From the NCBI GenBank assembly GCA_903930435.1, contig CAIYYN010000015.1, positions 1 to 40,986 on the forward strand: a stretch of DNA of 40,986 nucleotides, in the 5' to 3' direction. Under the pieces are notes generated by a model that had not been told where the DNA came from, made no database searches, and saw only the letters and a program-made list of their open reading frames with translations. Source of the stretch: an uncultured Hyphomicrobiales bacterium. GTDB taxonomy: Bacteria > Pseudomonadota > Alphaproteobacteria > Rhizobiales > Ancalomicrobiaceae. Within the stretch, counting starts at the first letter, position 1; every line of letters begins with the position of its first letter. The translations under genes and the position numbers were made by a program. Of the stretch, positions 1 through 7,397 are shown piece by piece.

Positions 1-102
1 CACATGATTGGCGAAAACAAGGTCCGATTCACTGATGCTGCCGAGAGCATGATAGCCCGAGCTCGTCGGCGGAAGGCTTTACCGCAGATGCTCTTAATTT
101 GA
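1..102 (+). CDS. C-terminal end of an unidentified protein (partial)
   Basis: Frame 1 is open from the first base of the window to a TGA at 100-102 and gives about 33 residues, including FTDAAESMIARARRR, a basic and probably helical tail. The rest of the gene lies outside the window, and I cannot assign a family. Support that it is a real gene end: the stop codon coincides with the first arm of a hairpin followed by a T-rich stretch (100-125), which looks like an intrinsic terminator. It converges with the minus-strand MntA/HepT operon. It could still be a chance open frame. Confidence 0.3.
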   Translation, partial: HMIGENKVRFTDAAESMIARARRRKALPQMLLI

Positions 103-125
103 GAATCCCACGGCCAAGATTCTCA
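100..125 (+). terminator. Hairpin after the partial gene, probable intrinsic terminator
   Basis: TGAGAATC (100-107) and GATTCTCA (118-125) are perfect 8-bp inverted arms around a 10-nt loop, followed by ATATTTAAAT. The position is right for ending the partial plus-strand gene. It could also serve the convergent hepT transcript. Confidence 0.55.
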
Positions 126-168
126 TATTTAAATGCCAAACATGGACCGAACCGGCGTATTCTTACAA

Positions 169-507
169 TTAAGTGCCAAGCGACAGCAGGTTTGGCAATT
201 CTTCCTGAATCGTGCGCCAGACGATTGCAAAGTCCACCTTGAAATAGCCGTGAGCGAGAGCATTGCGCATCTGGTAGGCGGAGGAGAATGGCAGTTCGGG
301 ATGCTGCTCCGCGAATTCTGGATAGCGCTTCGCGATGTTGCTGCTAGCCTCACCAATGATCTCGAAGTTGCGGATCACGGCGTCCTGCACCAATCGATTC
401 ATGAAGAAAGCTGCTTCGTCCATGTCCTCGGTATATTGGGCTATGCGCTCGATGGCTTCGAGAATATGAGCCAGATAGTCGACAAGGCTCCGCTGATCAC
501 GACTCAT
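169..507 (-). CDS. hepT: HepT-like toxin (DUF86 family), MntA/HepT module
   Basis: This 112-residue protein matches the HepT/DUF86 family, HEPN-fold ribonuclease-type toxins. The active-site signature R-x4-H-x-Y is present as RNALAHGY at residues 81-88. The all-helical make-up and the length are normal for the family. Its ATG overlaps the stop of the upstream nucleotidyltransferase (ATGA at 504-507), so the two are translationally coupled. In characterised pairs the MNT partner neutralises HepT by adding AMP units to the tyrosine of this motif; Y88 would be the target here (inference from the family). On mobile DNA such a pair normally acts in element maintenance or phage defence. The toxin lies second in the operon, as is usual for this module. 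Confidence 0.9.
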   Translation of the reverse strand: MSRDQRSLVDYLAHILEAIERIAQYTEDMDEAAFFMNRLVQDAVIRNFEIIGEASSNIAKRYPEFAEQHPELPFSSAYQMRNALAHGYFKVDFAIVWRTIQEELPNLLSLGT

Positions 508-794
508 ACAGGGCGGGCCTCGGCGATTACCCTCGCCCGAAAGGTCTCCGGCAACGCATTGGGTGTCAGCACGTCCACAGGCACACCCAGCAATTGTCCA
601 AGTTCATGTCGGATCGCGCCAATATCGAACAGTGTCGTCTCGGGCGTCGGGTCGATCAGGATGTCCAGATCGCTGCCATCGGTGTCCTGCCCGTGCAGGA
701 CGGAGCCGAACACGCGGGCATTTCGGCCGCGGTGGGCTTCGACCACGCGACGAATTTCGGCACGGTTCGAATTCAAGGCGTCAGAAGGCTTCAT
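504..794 (-). CDS. mntA: MntA-like minimal nucleotidyltransferase antitoxin
   Basis: A 96-residue minimal nucleotidyltransferase. The signature GS-x10-D-x-D is complete: GS at residues 30-31 and D42/D44 in SDLDIL, the metal-binding carboxylates of the polymerase-beta fold. It is the antitoxin partner of HepT in the MNT-HEPN type of toxin-antitoxin pair and would adenylylate HepT using ATP (established for homologues). The start at 794 has a GGGAGA ribosome-binding sequence a few bases upstream. A 12-bp palindrome (810-821) sits just upstream of the ribosome-binding site and may be an operator. The stop overlaps the hepT start by 4 bp. Confidence 0.9.
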   Translation of the reverse strand: MKPSDALNSNRAEIRRVVEAHRGRNARVFGSVLHGQDTDGSDLDILIDPTPETTLFDIGAIRHELGQLLGVPVDVLTPNALPETFRARVIAEARPV

Positions 795-809
795 GTGCTT
801 CTCCCGCGA

Positions 810-821
810 TCGAAGCTTCGA
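810..821. promoter_or_regulatory. 12-bp palindrome upstream of mntA, possible operator
   Basis: TCGAAGCTTCGA is a perfect palindrome 16 bases before the mntA start codon on the minus strand. Its position suits an autoregulatory site of the toxin-antitoxin operon. There is no further evidence. Confidence 0.3.
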
Positions 822-926
822 GGCCGCGTGACCGATTTAGTTGGGTTGGCGATCCCTGAATTATCTGAAAGTAGCCTAATTGATCCGCCTTCGACAGGCA
901 TTTCATGGCGCACATGCTCGAATTGA

Positions 927-950
927 GGGGCGAGACCAGAGCCTCGCCCC
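927..950 (-). terminator. Strong GC hairpin after the 958-1545 gene
   Basis: GGGGCGAG (927-934) pairs perfectly with CTCGCCCC (943-950) around an 8-nt loop. It begins 7 bases past the stop of the minus-strand gene ending at 958. There is no clear U-tract, so it may be a weak intrinsic terminator or a 3' stabilising hairpin. Confidence 0.5.
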
Positions 951-957
951 CGGTGGC

Positions 958-1545
958 TCAGCCCAACGCGTCCATCTGGAGCGCGGCGGCCTTGCGGTCG
1001 AGCGTCTGTCCGGCCTGTTCGACCGGGCGCTCGAAGGGCTTCCAGCGCTCGCCGACAACCTGTTCGTAAGCATCGACTGCGCCCACCGCCGCCATCAGAA
1101 GAGCGTGCGCCTGAAGGCCCATGTCAGCAGCGAATTCGCGCTTGCGCTGGGCGGATCCCGTCAACCCGACCGGCCCATCGAGGTCTTCGTCACGGGCGTC
1201 ATTTGCCGCCTTAGCTGTGGCGTCGCGGGCCTCGCTGACCGCGCGGGAATAGAACTGGCCGGCACCGTGGGCCGAGCCGACGTAGGCACCGACGATGCGT
1301 TGCAGGTGGATCTGCATGGCGCGTTCCTTCAGTCCTTCCGAAAGCGCGGATGCCGTCTCGGTGATGAGGTGGGCGTGGGTCTCACGGATACCATCGCTGT
1401 CGAGGAGGGGAAGACCAAAGCTCTTGGAGATGCGCAGCGCCTGTGCGGCGTCCGGGCAGGCGAGCCGGACCATTTCAAGAGTGGGTGCCTTGTGGAGCTG
1501 GACGACGCGGGCAGAGGTACGGGTGGTGGAAGCGGTCTTGGCCAT
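958..1545 (-). CDS. Conserved-type plasmid protein of unknown function
   Basis: A 195-residue protein I cannot assign to a named family. It is rich in Ala and helix-forming residues, has no signal peptide or membrane segment, and reads as a soluble, mostly alpha-helical protein. The middle (about residues 60-110) has the stretch GAYVGSAHGAGQFYSRAVSE. The N-terminus is basic. The start at 1545 (MAKTAST) is chosen over an ATG 18 bases upstream because AAGGA lies at proper distance before it. Proteins of this size and composition occur beside ArdC, ParB and helicase/methylase genes on alphaproteobacterial plasmids, which supports a real gene. It is followed by a GC hairpin at 927-950. Confidence 0.7.
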   Translation of the reverse strand: MAKTASTTRTSARVVQLHKAPTLEMVRLACPDAAQALRISKSFGLPLLDSDGIRETHAHLITETASALSEGLKERAMQIHLQRIVGAYVGSAHGAGQFYSRAVSEARDATAKAANDARDEDLDGPVGLTGSAQRKREFAADMGLQAHALLMAAVGAVDAYEQVVGERWKPFERPVEQAGQTLDRKAAALQMDALG

Positions 1546-2303
1546 GGGAGAGGTCCTTTTCATCCGGTTTCATCGAGAGGACCGGCCCCTGCCGGCTGTC
1601 CCTCGATGCGGTTGACCAGAACCGTCGCCAGGACGGGCGGCTTCAGGGTCCGGGCCATGAGGCGCGAGCGGATCGGTTTGCGGGACGCGCGGGGTACGCC
1701 CCGCAAGGAACGCGGGACCGGTTTGCGAGAGCAGCGTGGTCCGGCCGCACGGCGGCGCGGAACGCGGCCTTGAAACGACCGGCCGACGGTTCAAACCGCA
1801 GCAGAAGAGGGGCAACCGGCAGGGGCGAGATTGATCGTAAGCCGGAAGGACAAAGGACTCTGGCCAAGCCACCGCATTCTGCTGCCCGCTCTCTCTGACG
1901 GCCGGACCGAACAAGCCGCACGGAACAACTGGCCTGCCTGCCCGGATCGCTGCAGGCTCCCAATCCGACGCCGGCAGAAGCACCGCGATACCGGTATCGC
2001 AGTGACCCATGCCCACTCGGACCGAATGGACACAACCCGATCGCGGAAAGACGAGGCCTCATGTGGATCGGCCCGCGGCCTCGGTGCTTCGACAATGACA
2101 GCACACGGGCTGGGCGGAATGCATCACATTCCCAAGCCGCTCAGCAGTGCCAGCGCTGTCCGCGCGCAGTCCCGATGAGAGCCTTGGCGGGTCGGTCGGC
2201 GTGGCGTTTGGAAACAACGAAGCGCGCCATCAGCGACGTGAGGCGGCCGAAGCAGGGTATCCGGATTTGCAACCGCAGAAGCTGTGATGATCAAATGTCG
2301 CGG
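1546..2303. other. 758-bp spacer without a convincing gene
   Basis: Several open frames cross this stretch on both strands, but their translations are Pro/Arg/Ser/Cys-rich, lack ribosome-binding sites and resemble no family, as expected for GC-rich noncoding DNA. It contains a 24-bp near-palindrome (1981-2004), a GCGGGG-TACG-CCCCGC hairpin near 1690-1706, and repeated CGGTTTGCG words near 1674 and 1720. The size and dyad content would suit a cis-acting site such as an origin, partition or transfer site (inference only). Confidence 0.5.
1981..2004. repeat. 24-bp near-perfect palindrome
   Basis: The core GCGATACCGGTATCGC is a perfect 16-bp palindrome. One mismatched pair flanks it, and CAC/GTG pair again outside, giving 22 of 24 symmetric positions. 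It lies in the middle of a gene-free spacer. Candidate roles are an operator or a partition (parS-like) site for the ParB-like protein encoded at 5328-7055. The sequence does not decide between them. Confidence 0.6.
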
Positions 2304-2720
2304 CTATTTGGTACGATCGATCCGGCCGCGCTGAACGGCGAGCACCGGGCGCAACGCTTGCCGGATCTCTTCGAGAAAACGTGGACTGAACCGGCCACGT
2401 GGTGTCTGGTTCGGTTCGAAATGATAGGATCGCTCGGCGATATCATAATTGTACTCGTCGACCGTGATCCAGCCACGCCTGAACATCGACAGGCCGGCCC
2501 GCCGCAACTCAAGATCGGGGATCTCCAGCGCGACCTGATCCTCCCGCGGGGCTGTTCCAGAAATCGGCAGGATGACAAGATGAGTCAGGTTTTGGCGGGG
2601 GTCCGATACGGTGAGCGCCAGACAGACCGGCCGATCCTTTTCGCCATGGAGCCGGCCTTCATCCGCCTGCCAGAGATAAGGATATTGGACGACTGTCCCG
2701 CTCGGGAACCGCTCAGTCAT
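2304..2720 (-). CDS. PemK/MazF-like toxin of a Phd-linked pair
   Basis: A 138-residue protein. The N-terminal half has the layout of PemK/MazF-like proteins: G-T-V-V-x-Y-P-Y-L-W near the start, KDRPVCLAL in the second strand, then LVILPISGTAP, and EIP/W-x-x-V-D-E further on. PemK/MazF toxins are beta-barrel endoribonucleases that cleave mRNA; the Arg-Pro and the Ser/Thr after the ILPIS strand are the conserved positions. The start at 2720 is inside the end of the upstream antitoxin gene (8-bp overlap), so translation is coupled. Pairing with a Phd-type antitoxin is an established arrangement. Family assignment comes from motif layout only; a divergent toxin with the same fold is the alternative. 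Confidence 0.7.
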   Translation of the reverse strand: MTERFPSGTVVQYPYLWQADEGRLHGEKDRPVCLALTVSDPRQNLTHLVILPISGTAPREDQVALEIPDLELRRAGLSMFRRGWITVDEYNYDIAERSYHFEPNQTPRGRFSPRFLEEIRQALRPVLAVQRGRIDRTK

Positions 2721-2982
2721 CGTGCTTGCCCGCTTGATAGTCGGCAGATTGCCGATCAAGCTCGCCGAGCAGCAGCTGTGCCAGTTCTGGCGGTGTCTCT
2801 CCGGCGGCATAGGCGCGACGCGGGTCGTCGTTGCGCGCCAGTCGCTCGAACACTTCGGCCGACAAGACGACGAGGGACGCCCGCCCGTGCTTGGTCAAGG
2901 TGATCGGACCGCGTTGCGCCTCGTCGTGATAGCGACCAAAATGGCGAATGAATTCGGCAGTCGTGACGGATTTGGTTTCCAT
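2713..2982 (-). CDS. Phd/YefM-type antitoxin
   Basis: An 89-residue protein with the Phd/YefM plan. The N-terminal DNA-binding part is TTAEFIRHFGRYHDEAQ followed by GPITLTKHGRASLVVLS, the classic prevent-host-death strand-turn-strand with a conserved R/H and VVLS. The acidic C-terminal tail would wrap the toxin. The start at 2982 (METKS) is preferred over 2994 because GGAGA lies 6 bases upstream. The gene precedes and overlaps the PemK-like toxin, the normal order. A TATAAT -10 element inside an inverted repeat (3001-3030) lies immediately upstream, suggesting that the antitoxin represses its own operon. Confidence 0.85.
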   Translation of the reverse strand: METKSVTTAEFIRHFGRYHDEAQRGPITLTKHGRASLVVLSAEVFERLARNDDPRRAYAAGETPPELAQLLLGELDRQSADYQAGKHDD

Positions 2983-3000
2983 GGAACTCTCCATTCTCGG

Positions 3001-3030
3001 TTTTCTGCATTATACAGAAAAAGCAGAAAA
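3001..3030 (-). promoter_or_regulatory. Promoter and operator of the Phd/PemK-like operon
   Basis: On the minus strand a perfect -10 hexamer TATAAT (3014-3009) lies about 27 bases before the phd start. It is bracketed by perfect 8-bp inverted arms, TTTTCTGC (3001-3008) and GCAGAAAA (3023-3030). A dyad over the -10 region is the standard site for Phd-type autorepression. The -35 box is poor. Confidence 0.65.
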
Positions 3031-3111
3031 TCGGAATGTCTGTTATCAGCGTGGAGATTTGAATGGTGGAAGGCTCATCGCCTTCCACAAGAACAAACAG
3101 GCCGCAATGGC

Positions 3112-4041
3112 TCAGGCTGCAAGCTCGCCAACGTCGGCCTTCGGCGGAAGATCGTGCAAATAGGCCACAGCACGCTGGGCATGTGCGGCGGCCTGGAAGA
3201 TCGCCCGCTTGTCGGCACCGAGCACCTTCGCCCACGAAGCGAGATAACTCACGTGATCGGCGCGCGGTTCAAGTTCCGGAGCGATGCCGAGATCGGCACA
3301 GAGAAACGCAGAACCGAGTTCGGCGATGAGTTCCTCTCGGGCGCGCTCGCTCTTGTCTTTGGCATAGCGGCTGAGATCGCGGTTCAAGCGATGCGGAGCG
3401 CCAACCCAATGGATTGTCTCGTGTGCCAGCGTAGCGGCGTGGCTTTCGGCATCCTTGAACATTTCGAACGGCGGCATCTGAATGTGATCCGTTGCCGGCG
3501 CATAATAGGCGCTGTTGCCGCCATGCCGGATAACGGCACCGGTATTGGCAAAGAACTGATCCGCGTGCTCAACGCGCTTGAACGGCTCAGGCTCTGGCTG
3601 GTCGACCTGAGCGCAATAATGGTCGGGAAGCTGATCGATCTGGGCGATATTGAACACATGGTAGGTTTTGAGGAACGGGATTTCCCGGTCAAATTCCTCA
3701 CCACCAGCGTCGATTTCGGTTTTCGTGAAACGGCTGGCGAATACGACCATTGTGCCGGTCTCGCCCTTGCGCACAGCTCCCCCAAGCTCGACGCACTGCT
3801 TGAATGTCATCCACATGGGCGAAGTGAAGCCACGCTCGATGGCCGCCGACCAAAGGAGGAGAACATTCATGCCACTATAGGGCAACCCGTTGTGGCGCAG
3901 CGGCCGGGTCACCCGCCCCGTGGCGTTGCCCGAACGCCACGGCTGCACCCACGGGCGCACGCCCTTTTCCAGAGCACCGACGATCTTCTCAGTGATCTCG
4001 GCGTAGATGTCCGTGCGCGGCCTTTGTTCGCTTTTGCTCAT
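3112..4041 (-). CDS. ardC: ArdC-like antirestriction protein (ssDNA-binding + zincin domain)
   Basis: A 309-residue protein with the two-part ArdC layout. The N-terminal ssDNA-binding domain (about residues 10-130) has the family signature around W31-W35 (RPWVQPW) and LPYSGMNVLLLW. The C-terminal metallopeptidase-like domain has HETIH at 207-211 (HExxH, zinc ligands and catalytic Glu), followed by EELIAELGSAFLC, where a further acidic ligand is expected. ArdC family proteins enter the recipient or act on incoming single-stranded DNA and protect conjugating plasmids from restriction (established for homologues). The start at 4041 (MSKSEQ) has GGAGG 8 bases upstream; an earlier in-frame ATG at 4089 lacks one. 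The lengthy leader upstream contains a strong terminator for the preceding gene. Confidence 0.93.
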   Translation of the reverse strand: MSKSEQRPRTDIYAEITEKIVGALEKGVRPWVQPWRSGNATGRVTRPLRHNGLPYSGMNVLLLWSAAIERGFTSPMWMTFKQCVELGGAVRKGETGTMVVFASRFTKTEIDAGGEEFDREIPFLKTYHVFNIAQIDQLPDHYCAQVDQPEPEPFKRVEHADQFFANTGAVIRHGGNSAYYAPATDHIQMPPFEMFKDAESHAATLAHETIHWVGAPHRLNRDLSRYAKDKSERAREELIAELGSAFLCADLGIAPELEPRADHVSYLASWAKVLGADKRAIFQAAAHAQRAVAYLHDLPPKADVGELAA

Positions 4042-4292
4042 ATTCCAGTCCTCCGTTTCAGGAGGTCGCGCCTGCCGCGCCCCCGTCACGGCTGCCTGAA
4101 GCCGGAGCTATTGGGGAATCGGCGCACCCGAACGGGCCGGAACGACAGTGGAGGACGGCGAAGCCGTTGCGCCGGTTTCCGGCTCCGGCAGGACATGCGC
4201 CGGACGGGGGCGCGAAGCCGCCAGGTCTTCTTTCCTTCTCGTTTTGCATTCGAGTTCAGATTCTTTGTTTCAGGAGATATCGCCGATATGGG

Positions 4293-4326
4293 AAAAGGCC
4301 GGCTTCGCGGACGAAGCCGGCCTTTT
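4293..4326. terminator. Perfect 15-bp bidirectional intrinsic terminator
   Basis: AAAAGGCCGGCTTCG (4293-4307) and its exact complement (4312-4326) enclose a 4-nt loop, with A4 before and T4 after the GC stem. It works as a rho-independent terminator on either strand and lies just past the stop of the minus-strand gene ending at 4360. The rest of the 4042-4359 spacer is a GC-rich ardC leader in which I see no gene. Confidence 0.92.
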
Positions 4327-4359
4327 AAGGTCGTGACGGGATAGCTACCAGAAAGACAC

Positions 4360-4662
4360 TCACACCATCTCTGTGGCGCCAGCCCACGCTTCAGGACGCC
4401 AAGCCGAGATGATGGCTTCGATCTCGGTCCGATATTCGGTCGGGTAATCGGCAACCGAACGTCCGGCGAGATGGCTGAACACCTGTGCCATGTCCAATGC
4501 GATCACACGGTCGACCGCAAACAGGTCGGCGAGATCGAAACCGCCGAGGCCGTCTGCATTCCACCAGGCAAGAATGAAATTAGCCGCCCGCCGGGATTGG
4601 TGTGTGTCGTCACGGGCGACCTTCAGGATCCGCTCAAAAGCCGCGCGCGTTGCTTCATCCAT
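4360..4662 (-). CDS. Small helical plasmid protein, probably DUF7673 family
   Basis: A 100-residue protein. The segment RRAANFILAWWNADGLGGFDLADLF (in part) followed by the VDRVIALDM helix is, as I recall, the hallmark of the DUF7673 family found next to plasmid backbone genes; the function is unknown. It has no signal peptide or membrane segment. The start at 4662 (MDEATRAAFER) is chosen because the long upstream extension in the same frame is Arg/Cys-rich and does not look like protein. The gene ends 34 bases before a perfect intrinsic terminator, so it is the last gene of a minus-strand transcript that may begin at the ParB-like gene. Confidence 0.7.
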   Translation of the reverse strand: MDEATRAAFERILKVARDDTHQSRRAANFILAWWNADGLGGFDLADLFAVDRVIALDMAQVFSHLAGRSVADYPTEYRTEIEAIISAWRPEAWAGATEMV

Positions 4663-4756
4663 GTTCGGTGCTCCTGACGATTTTTTCGGATGATGGCGGA
4701 CTCTGCGCAAGGGTTCAACTGCCGTATGCCGCGCTTCCTCCTGCCGATGGCAGCGC

Positions 4757-5221
4757 TCATGCCGCAGCCCTCCCCTCGATACCGTCGACGACCACCTCTT
4801 CGAGCACGGCGCGCGGATAGCCGTGGCGCGTAAGCCAGTCTTCGGCTGCGGCGCGACTGGCGGCGAGGTGAACGAGTTCAGCGCCCTCGCCGGCACGATC
4901 GAAGAGGCGGCAACTGCCAACTGGAGGGCGTTCGACAACGACGAACGTCAGTCCACTGTTCTCGACATCGAAAGTGCGATGGACGCGCAGCACGATGGTG
5001 CCTTGGCTGCCATAATCGCTCTCGTGGATGGTGAAACAGGCAGGAAAACGGTGATTGCCTATGTATCGCGCGCCCTGCTTGCGGATCAGCCGGCCGGAGC
5101 TGTTGCTGGTCTTCCAACCGATGAGCTTCCGGGCGAACCGTTTCGGCGGGCGTGGCGTGCCGTCAGACCATGAGATGATCGAACCAATCGGCGCGAAATC
5201 GTGGATGAGTAATGAATACAT
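4757..5221 (-). CDS. Unknown 154-residue plasmid protein
   Basis: I do not recognise a family. Residues 1-75 contain alternating hydrophobic and polar strands (MYSLLIHDFAPIGSIISW) and basic patches. The middle has GTIVLRVHRTF and a second strand-rich stretch (LTFVVVERP), followed by an Ala-rich helix with AAEDWLTRHGYPRAV. This suggests a small alpha/beta soluble protein. The start at 5221 is supported by GGGAGA 7 bases upstream; an upstream in-frame start at 5299 lacks a site. It lies between the ParB-like gene and the DUF7673-type gene on the same strand and is probably cotranscribed with them. Confidence 0.65.
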   Translation of the reverse strand: MYSLLIHDFAPIGSIISWSDGTPRPPKRFARKLIGWKTSNSSGRLIRKQGARYIGNHRFPACFTIHESDYGSQGTIVLRVHRTFDVENSGLTFVVVERPPVGSCRLFDRAGEGAELVHLAASRAAAEDWLTRHGYPRAVLEEVVVDGIEGRAAA

Positions 5222-5327
5222 GCGTGGTCTCCCTGACATTGAAAGGTCATGAAACAAGCCCGCCGATGACCTTACGGTCGGCGGCAGGAGGGATTGCAAA
5301 AAGGAAAAAGAGTAAGGGTGGCGCGCT

Positions 5328-7055
5328 TTATTCCGCCGCTTCGAGCCAGGGCTCGTCGTCAGTCACGGCCTCATCCCCGTCATACATGGCCGCGTCGTCG
5401 TCGATGCCGTCGCCGGCGATACCGGGCTCGGACGTCATGTCCTCGTCAACGTCGGTGAATGCGGTGTGCGTGCCGCGCCAGCTCGCGACATCGCCCTGAT
5501 CGATTTCAAACTCGGCGGCCGGATGGACGAACGAGTGCTCGCCGAAGTGCTCGACAAGCGCGGCGCGCGTGTCCTTGACACGCTGACGCGGCAGGACCGG
5601 CGTGCCTTCACAAGACCGTTCGAGCGCCTGACGCGACAGGCACGATAGGAATTCGTCTGTGCCCATATTGGGCAGGAAGCCGTCTGCGCCGATCGCCCGC
5701 CCGGCGATGCGGGCGACAAGGCCGCTGTCGCTGCGGTTGCGACGCGCTGACAGCGTGTCGATCAGGGCCGAGCGGGCAGCAACGTGCAGCGCCTGCCGGT
5801 CGAACGCGAGCAGGCCGGTCTCATCCACAAGCATGGCAGCATGACGCTTCATGCGGCCATACACGAAACCATCGTCCGAGCTTCCCGACTGAACCGAAAC
5901 ATTCTCGCCGGCGAGTGCCAGCACCAGCAAAGCGATCAGCGTGTCGTCCTCGATCGGCGCGCGCCCTAGCGCCGCATGCAGGGCGTCGGTGCGGAAGTCG
6001 CCGATCATGTCGAGGCCGCGCTGCGTCACGTCCGGACGCAGTGCGGGTGTAACAGCGGTCGGGCTGGAATCATTCGAGCCGTCATCAGGGGCATTGACTG
6101 CGCCGGGTTTTCCCTTGGCCTTTGTCACGTCGAGCATCCGGTAGACGATCGACTGCACCTTGCCGTTTCGATCCAAGTACATCGCTGTGCAGTCGCCCTT
6201 GCCTGCTTTGCCATAGACCCGTTCGGCCTTCGGCGGCAGCTTCGGCTCGCCCCATTGGGTGGTGTCGACGACTGTGCCGCGCTTCGGTAGATGCGTCGTC
6301 ATCCATTCCTGCTGCGCGCAGAGGAAAGCCTCGACGTCGGTCGTATAGCGGCTGTCCTCATCGGCGGGCGCAAACAGATCGTCGACCCAGGCGATGCCAT
6401 AGGCTTGCGCCAATTCATCACCGAAGCTGGCGTCGCGAGCATACATCTTCCGCTTCTCCAGCGCATTCGCCACGCTCCACCATGTGACATCACGTTGGCC
6501 CTTCTTCGGGGCGTGCGTCCTCCACACCTCGCGCTGTTCCTCAATTGGCGCGGCGGCGATCGTCCGCAACTGCGGCTCATTCGGCATGTCGCCCTTCGCC
6601 ATCTGATCGAGCATCGTCGGCAGCACATTCGCCAGCAATCGGAGCTTCCGGATCTGGCGAAGAGGGAGCGCCAGCGCCGTCGCAATCGCCTCCTCCGTCC
6701 AGCCGAGCCCGACAAGCCGCTCTATCGCGCGCCATTGGTCGACGGCCCCAAGCGGATCACGCGCGATGTTCTCGACCATATTGCGCATGGCACCAGTGTC
6801 ATCGGCTGTCTCATCGACCAGGACCTCGATCTCTTCGAGTCCAGCGGCAATCGCCTGAGCCACACGCCTGTGCCCTGCATTAATGAGGTAGCTGTTACCA
6901 CCATCGGCTTCAGCCGCGACGATCGGGGGCTGCACGATACCGACAGCCTTGATGGTCGCGAGCAGCAGCGCGTCGGCTTGGGCGCTGGACGGGCTCCGGC
7001 GTGCGGAGTTCGGGTTCGGTTTGAGGGCACGCGGATCGATCTTGAGGAGGAACAT
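5328..7055 (-). CDS. ParB-like DNA-binding protein
   Basis: A 575-residue protein. Residues 1-115 form a ParB/sulfiredoxin-like N-terminal domain: an I-x-P-x-x-L-x-P-N-P-N opening, then the box-II motif GHRRVAQA at 61-68 and ENIARDPLG at about 105-113. A helix-turn-helix-like region follows (LGWTEEAIATALALPLRQIRK in part, about 118-140). The long C-terminal part (about 200-575) is unlike chromosomal ParB, with an acidic tail rich in Asp/Glu. Such large ParB-like proteins recur beside ArdC and helicase/methylase genes on plasmids, where a role in partition, transcription or CTP-dependent DNA loading is guessed rather than known. No ParA is present in the window. The start at 7055 has AAGGA 8 bases upstream. 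Confidence 0.85.
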   Translation of the reverse strand: MFLLKIDPRALKPNPNSARRSPSSAQADALLLATIKAVGIVQPPIVAAEADGGNSYLINAGHRRVAQAIAAGLEEIEVLVDETADDTGAMRNMVENIARDPLGAVDQWRAIERLVGLGWTEEAIATALALPLRQIRKLRLLANVLPTMLDQMAKGDMPNEPQLRTIAAAPIEEQREVWRTHAPKKGQRDVTWWSVANALEKRKMYARDASFGDELAQAYGIAWVDDLFAPADEDSRYTTDVEAFLCAQQEWMTTHLPKRGTVVDTTQWGEPKLPPKAERVYGKAGKGDCTAMYLDRNGKVQSIVYRMLDVTKAKGKPGAVNAPDDGSNDSSPTAVTPALRPDVTQRGLDMIGDFRTDALHAALGRAPIEDDTLIALLVLALAGENVSVQSGSSDDGFVYGRMKRHAAMLVDETGLLAFDRQALHVAARSALIDTLSARRNRSDSGLVARIAGRAIGADGFLPNMGTDEFLSCLSRQALERSCEGTPVLPRQRVKDTRAALVEHFGEHSFVHPAAEFEIDQGDVASWRGTHTAFTDVDEDMTSEPGIAGDGIDDDAAMYDGDEAVTDDEPWLEAAE

Positions 7056-7330
7056 CGCATTGGTCCTTCGAGGGTTTTGGAGCCGGGCCTTTCCCGGTCC
7101 TCGTCTGTCCTGTGTTCCAAGACACCCTCTTCTCCCGCAGTTCGGTCGGGCCGGCACAAACGCGGTCGAGCATCCCTGCCGGGAAGGCCGAGCGGAGCCC
7201 TAGCCCTGCGAAGGTCGACGGGCCGGGATCGCGGCAGGACCGCGCTTGAGCGTCAGCGGTGACGGCGCGAACGGGCTGCGACAGGGTTTTTCGCTGTTTC
7301 CCCACTTGTTTTTTCTCCAACTCCTTTTCA
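7056..7330. other. Divergent spacer between the ParB-like gene and the Xre/RES operon
   Basis: GC-rich and gene-free apart from a poor open frame on the minus strand. It must hold the promoter of the ParB-like gene, but I see no convincing -35/-10 pair for it. A short CCGGG/CCCGG hairpin lies near 7084-7098. The last 40 bases turn T-rich before the forward promoter at 7331. Confidence 0.4.
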
Positions 7331-7359
7331 TTGCATCACACGATTTATGGCGCTATATT
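7331..7359 (+). promoter_or_regulatory. Sigma70-type promoter of the Xre/RES operon
   Basis: TTGCAT (7331-7336) and TATATT (7354-7359) are separated by exactly 17 bases, about 40 bases before the antitoxin start codon at 7398. GCTATATTA here and GATATAG near 7381 may be operator half-sites for the Xre-type antitoxin (inference). Confidence 0.6.
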
Positions 7360-7397
7360 ACGTCAGCGTTGGTGGTACTGCGATATAGAGGCAAAAC

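Noticed and set aside
880-1773. 297-residue plus-strand open frame
   Set aside because: Opposite to the 958-1545 gene, which has a ribosome-binding site and protein-like composition. The plus frame has neither.
1570-2104. Overlapping 148- and 153-residue minus-strand frames in the large spacer
   Set aside because: Pro/Ser/Cys/Arg-rich, no ribosome-binding site and no family. Better read as noncoding.
2722-4344. 540-residue plus-strand open frame
   Set aside because: It covers Phd and ArdC on the other strand, which have clear motifs. Its composition is like noncoding GC-rich DNA.
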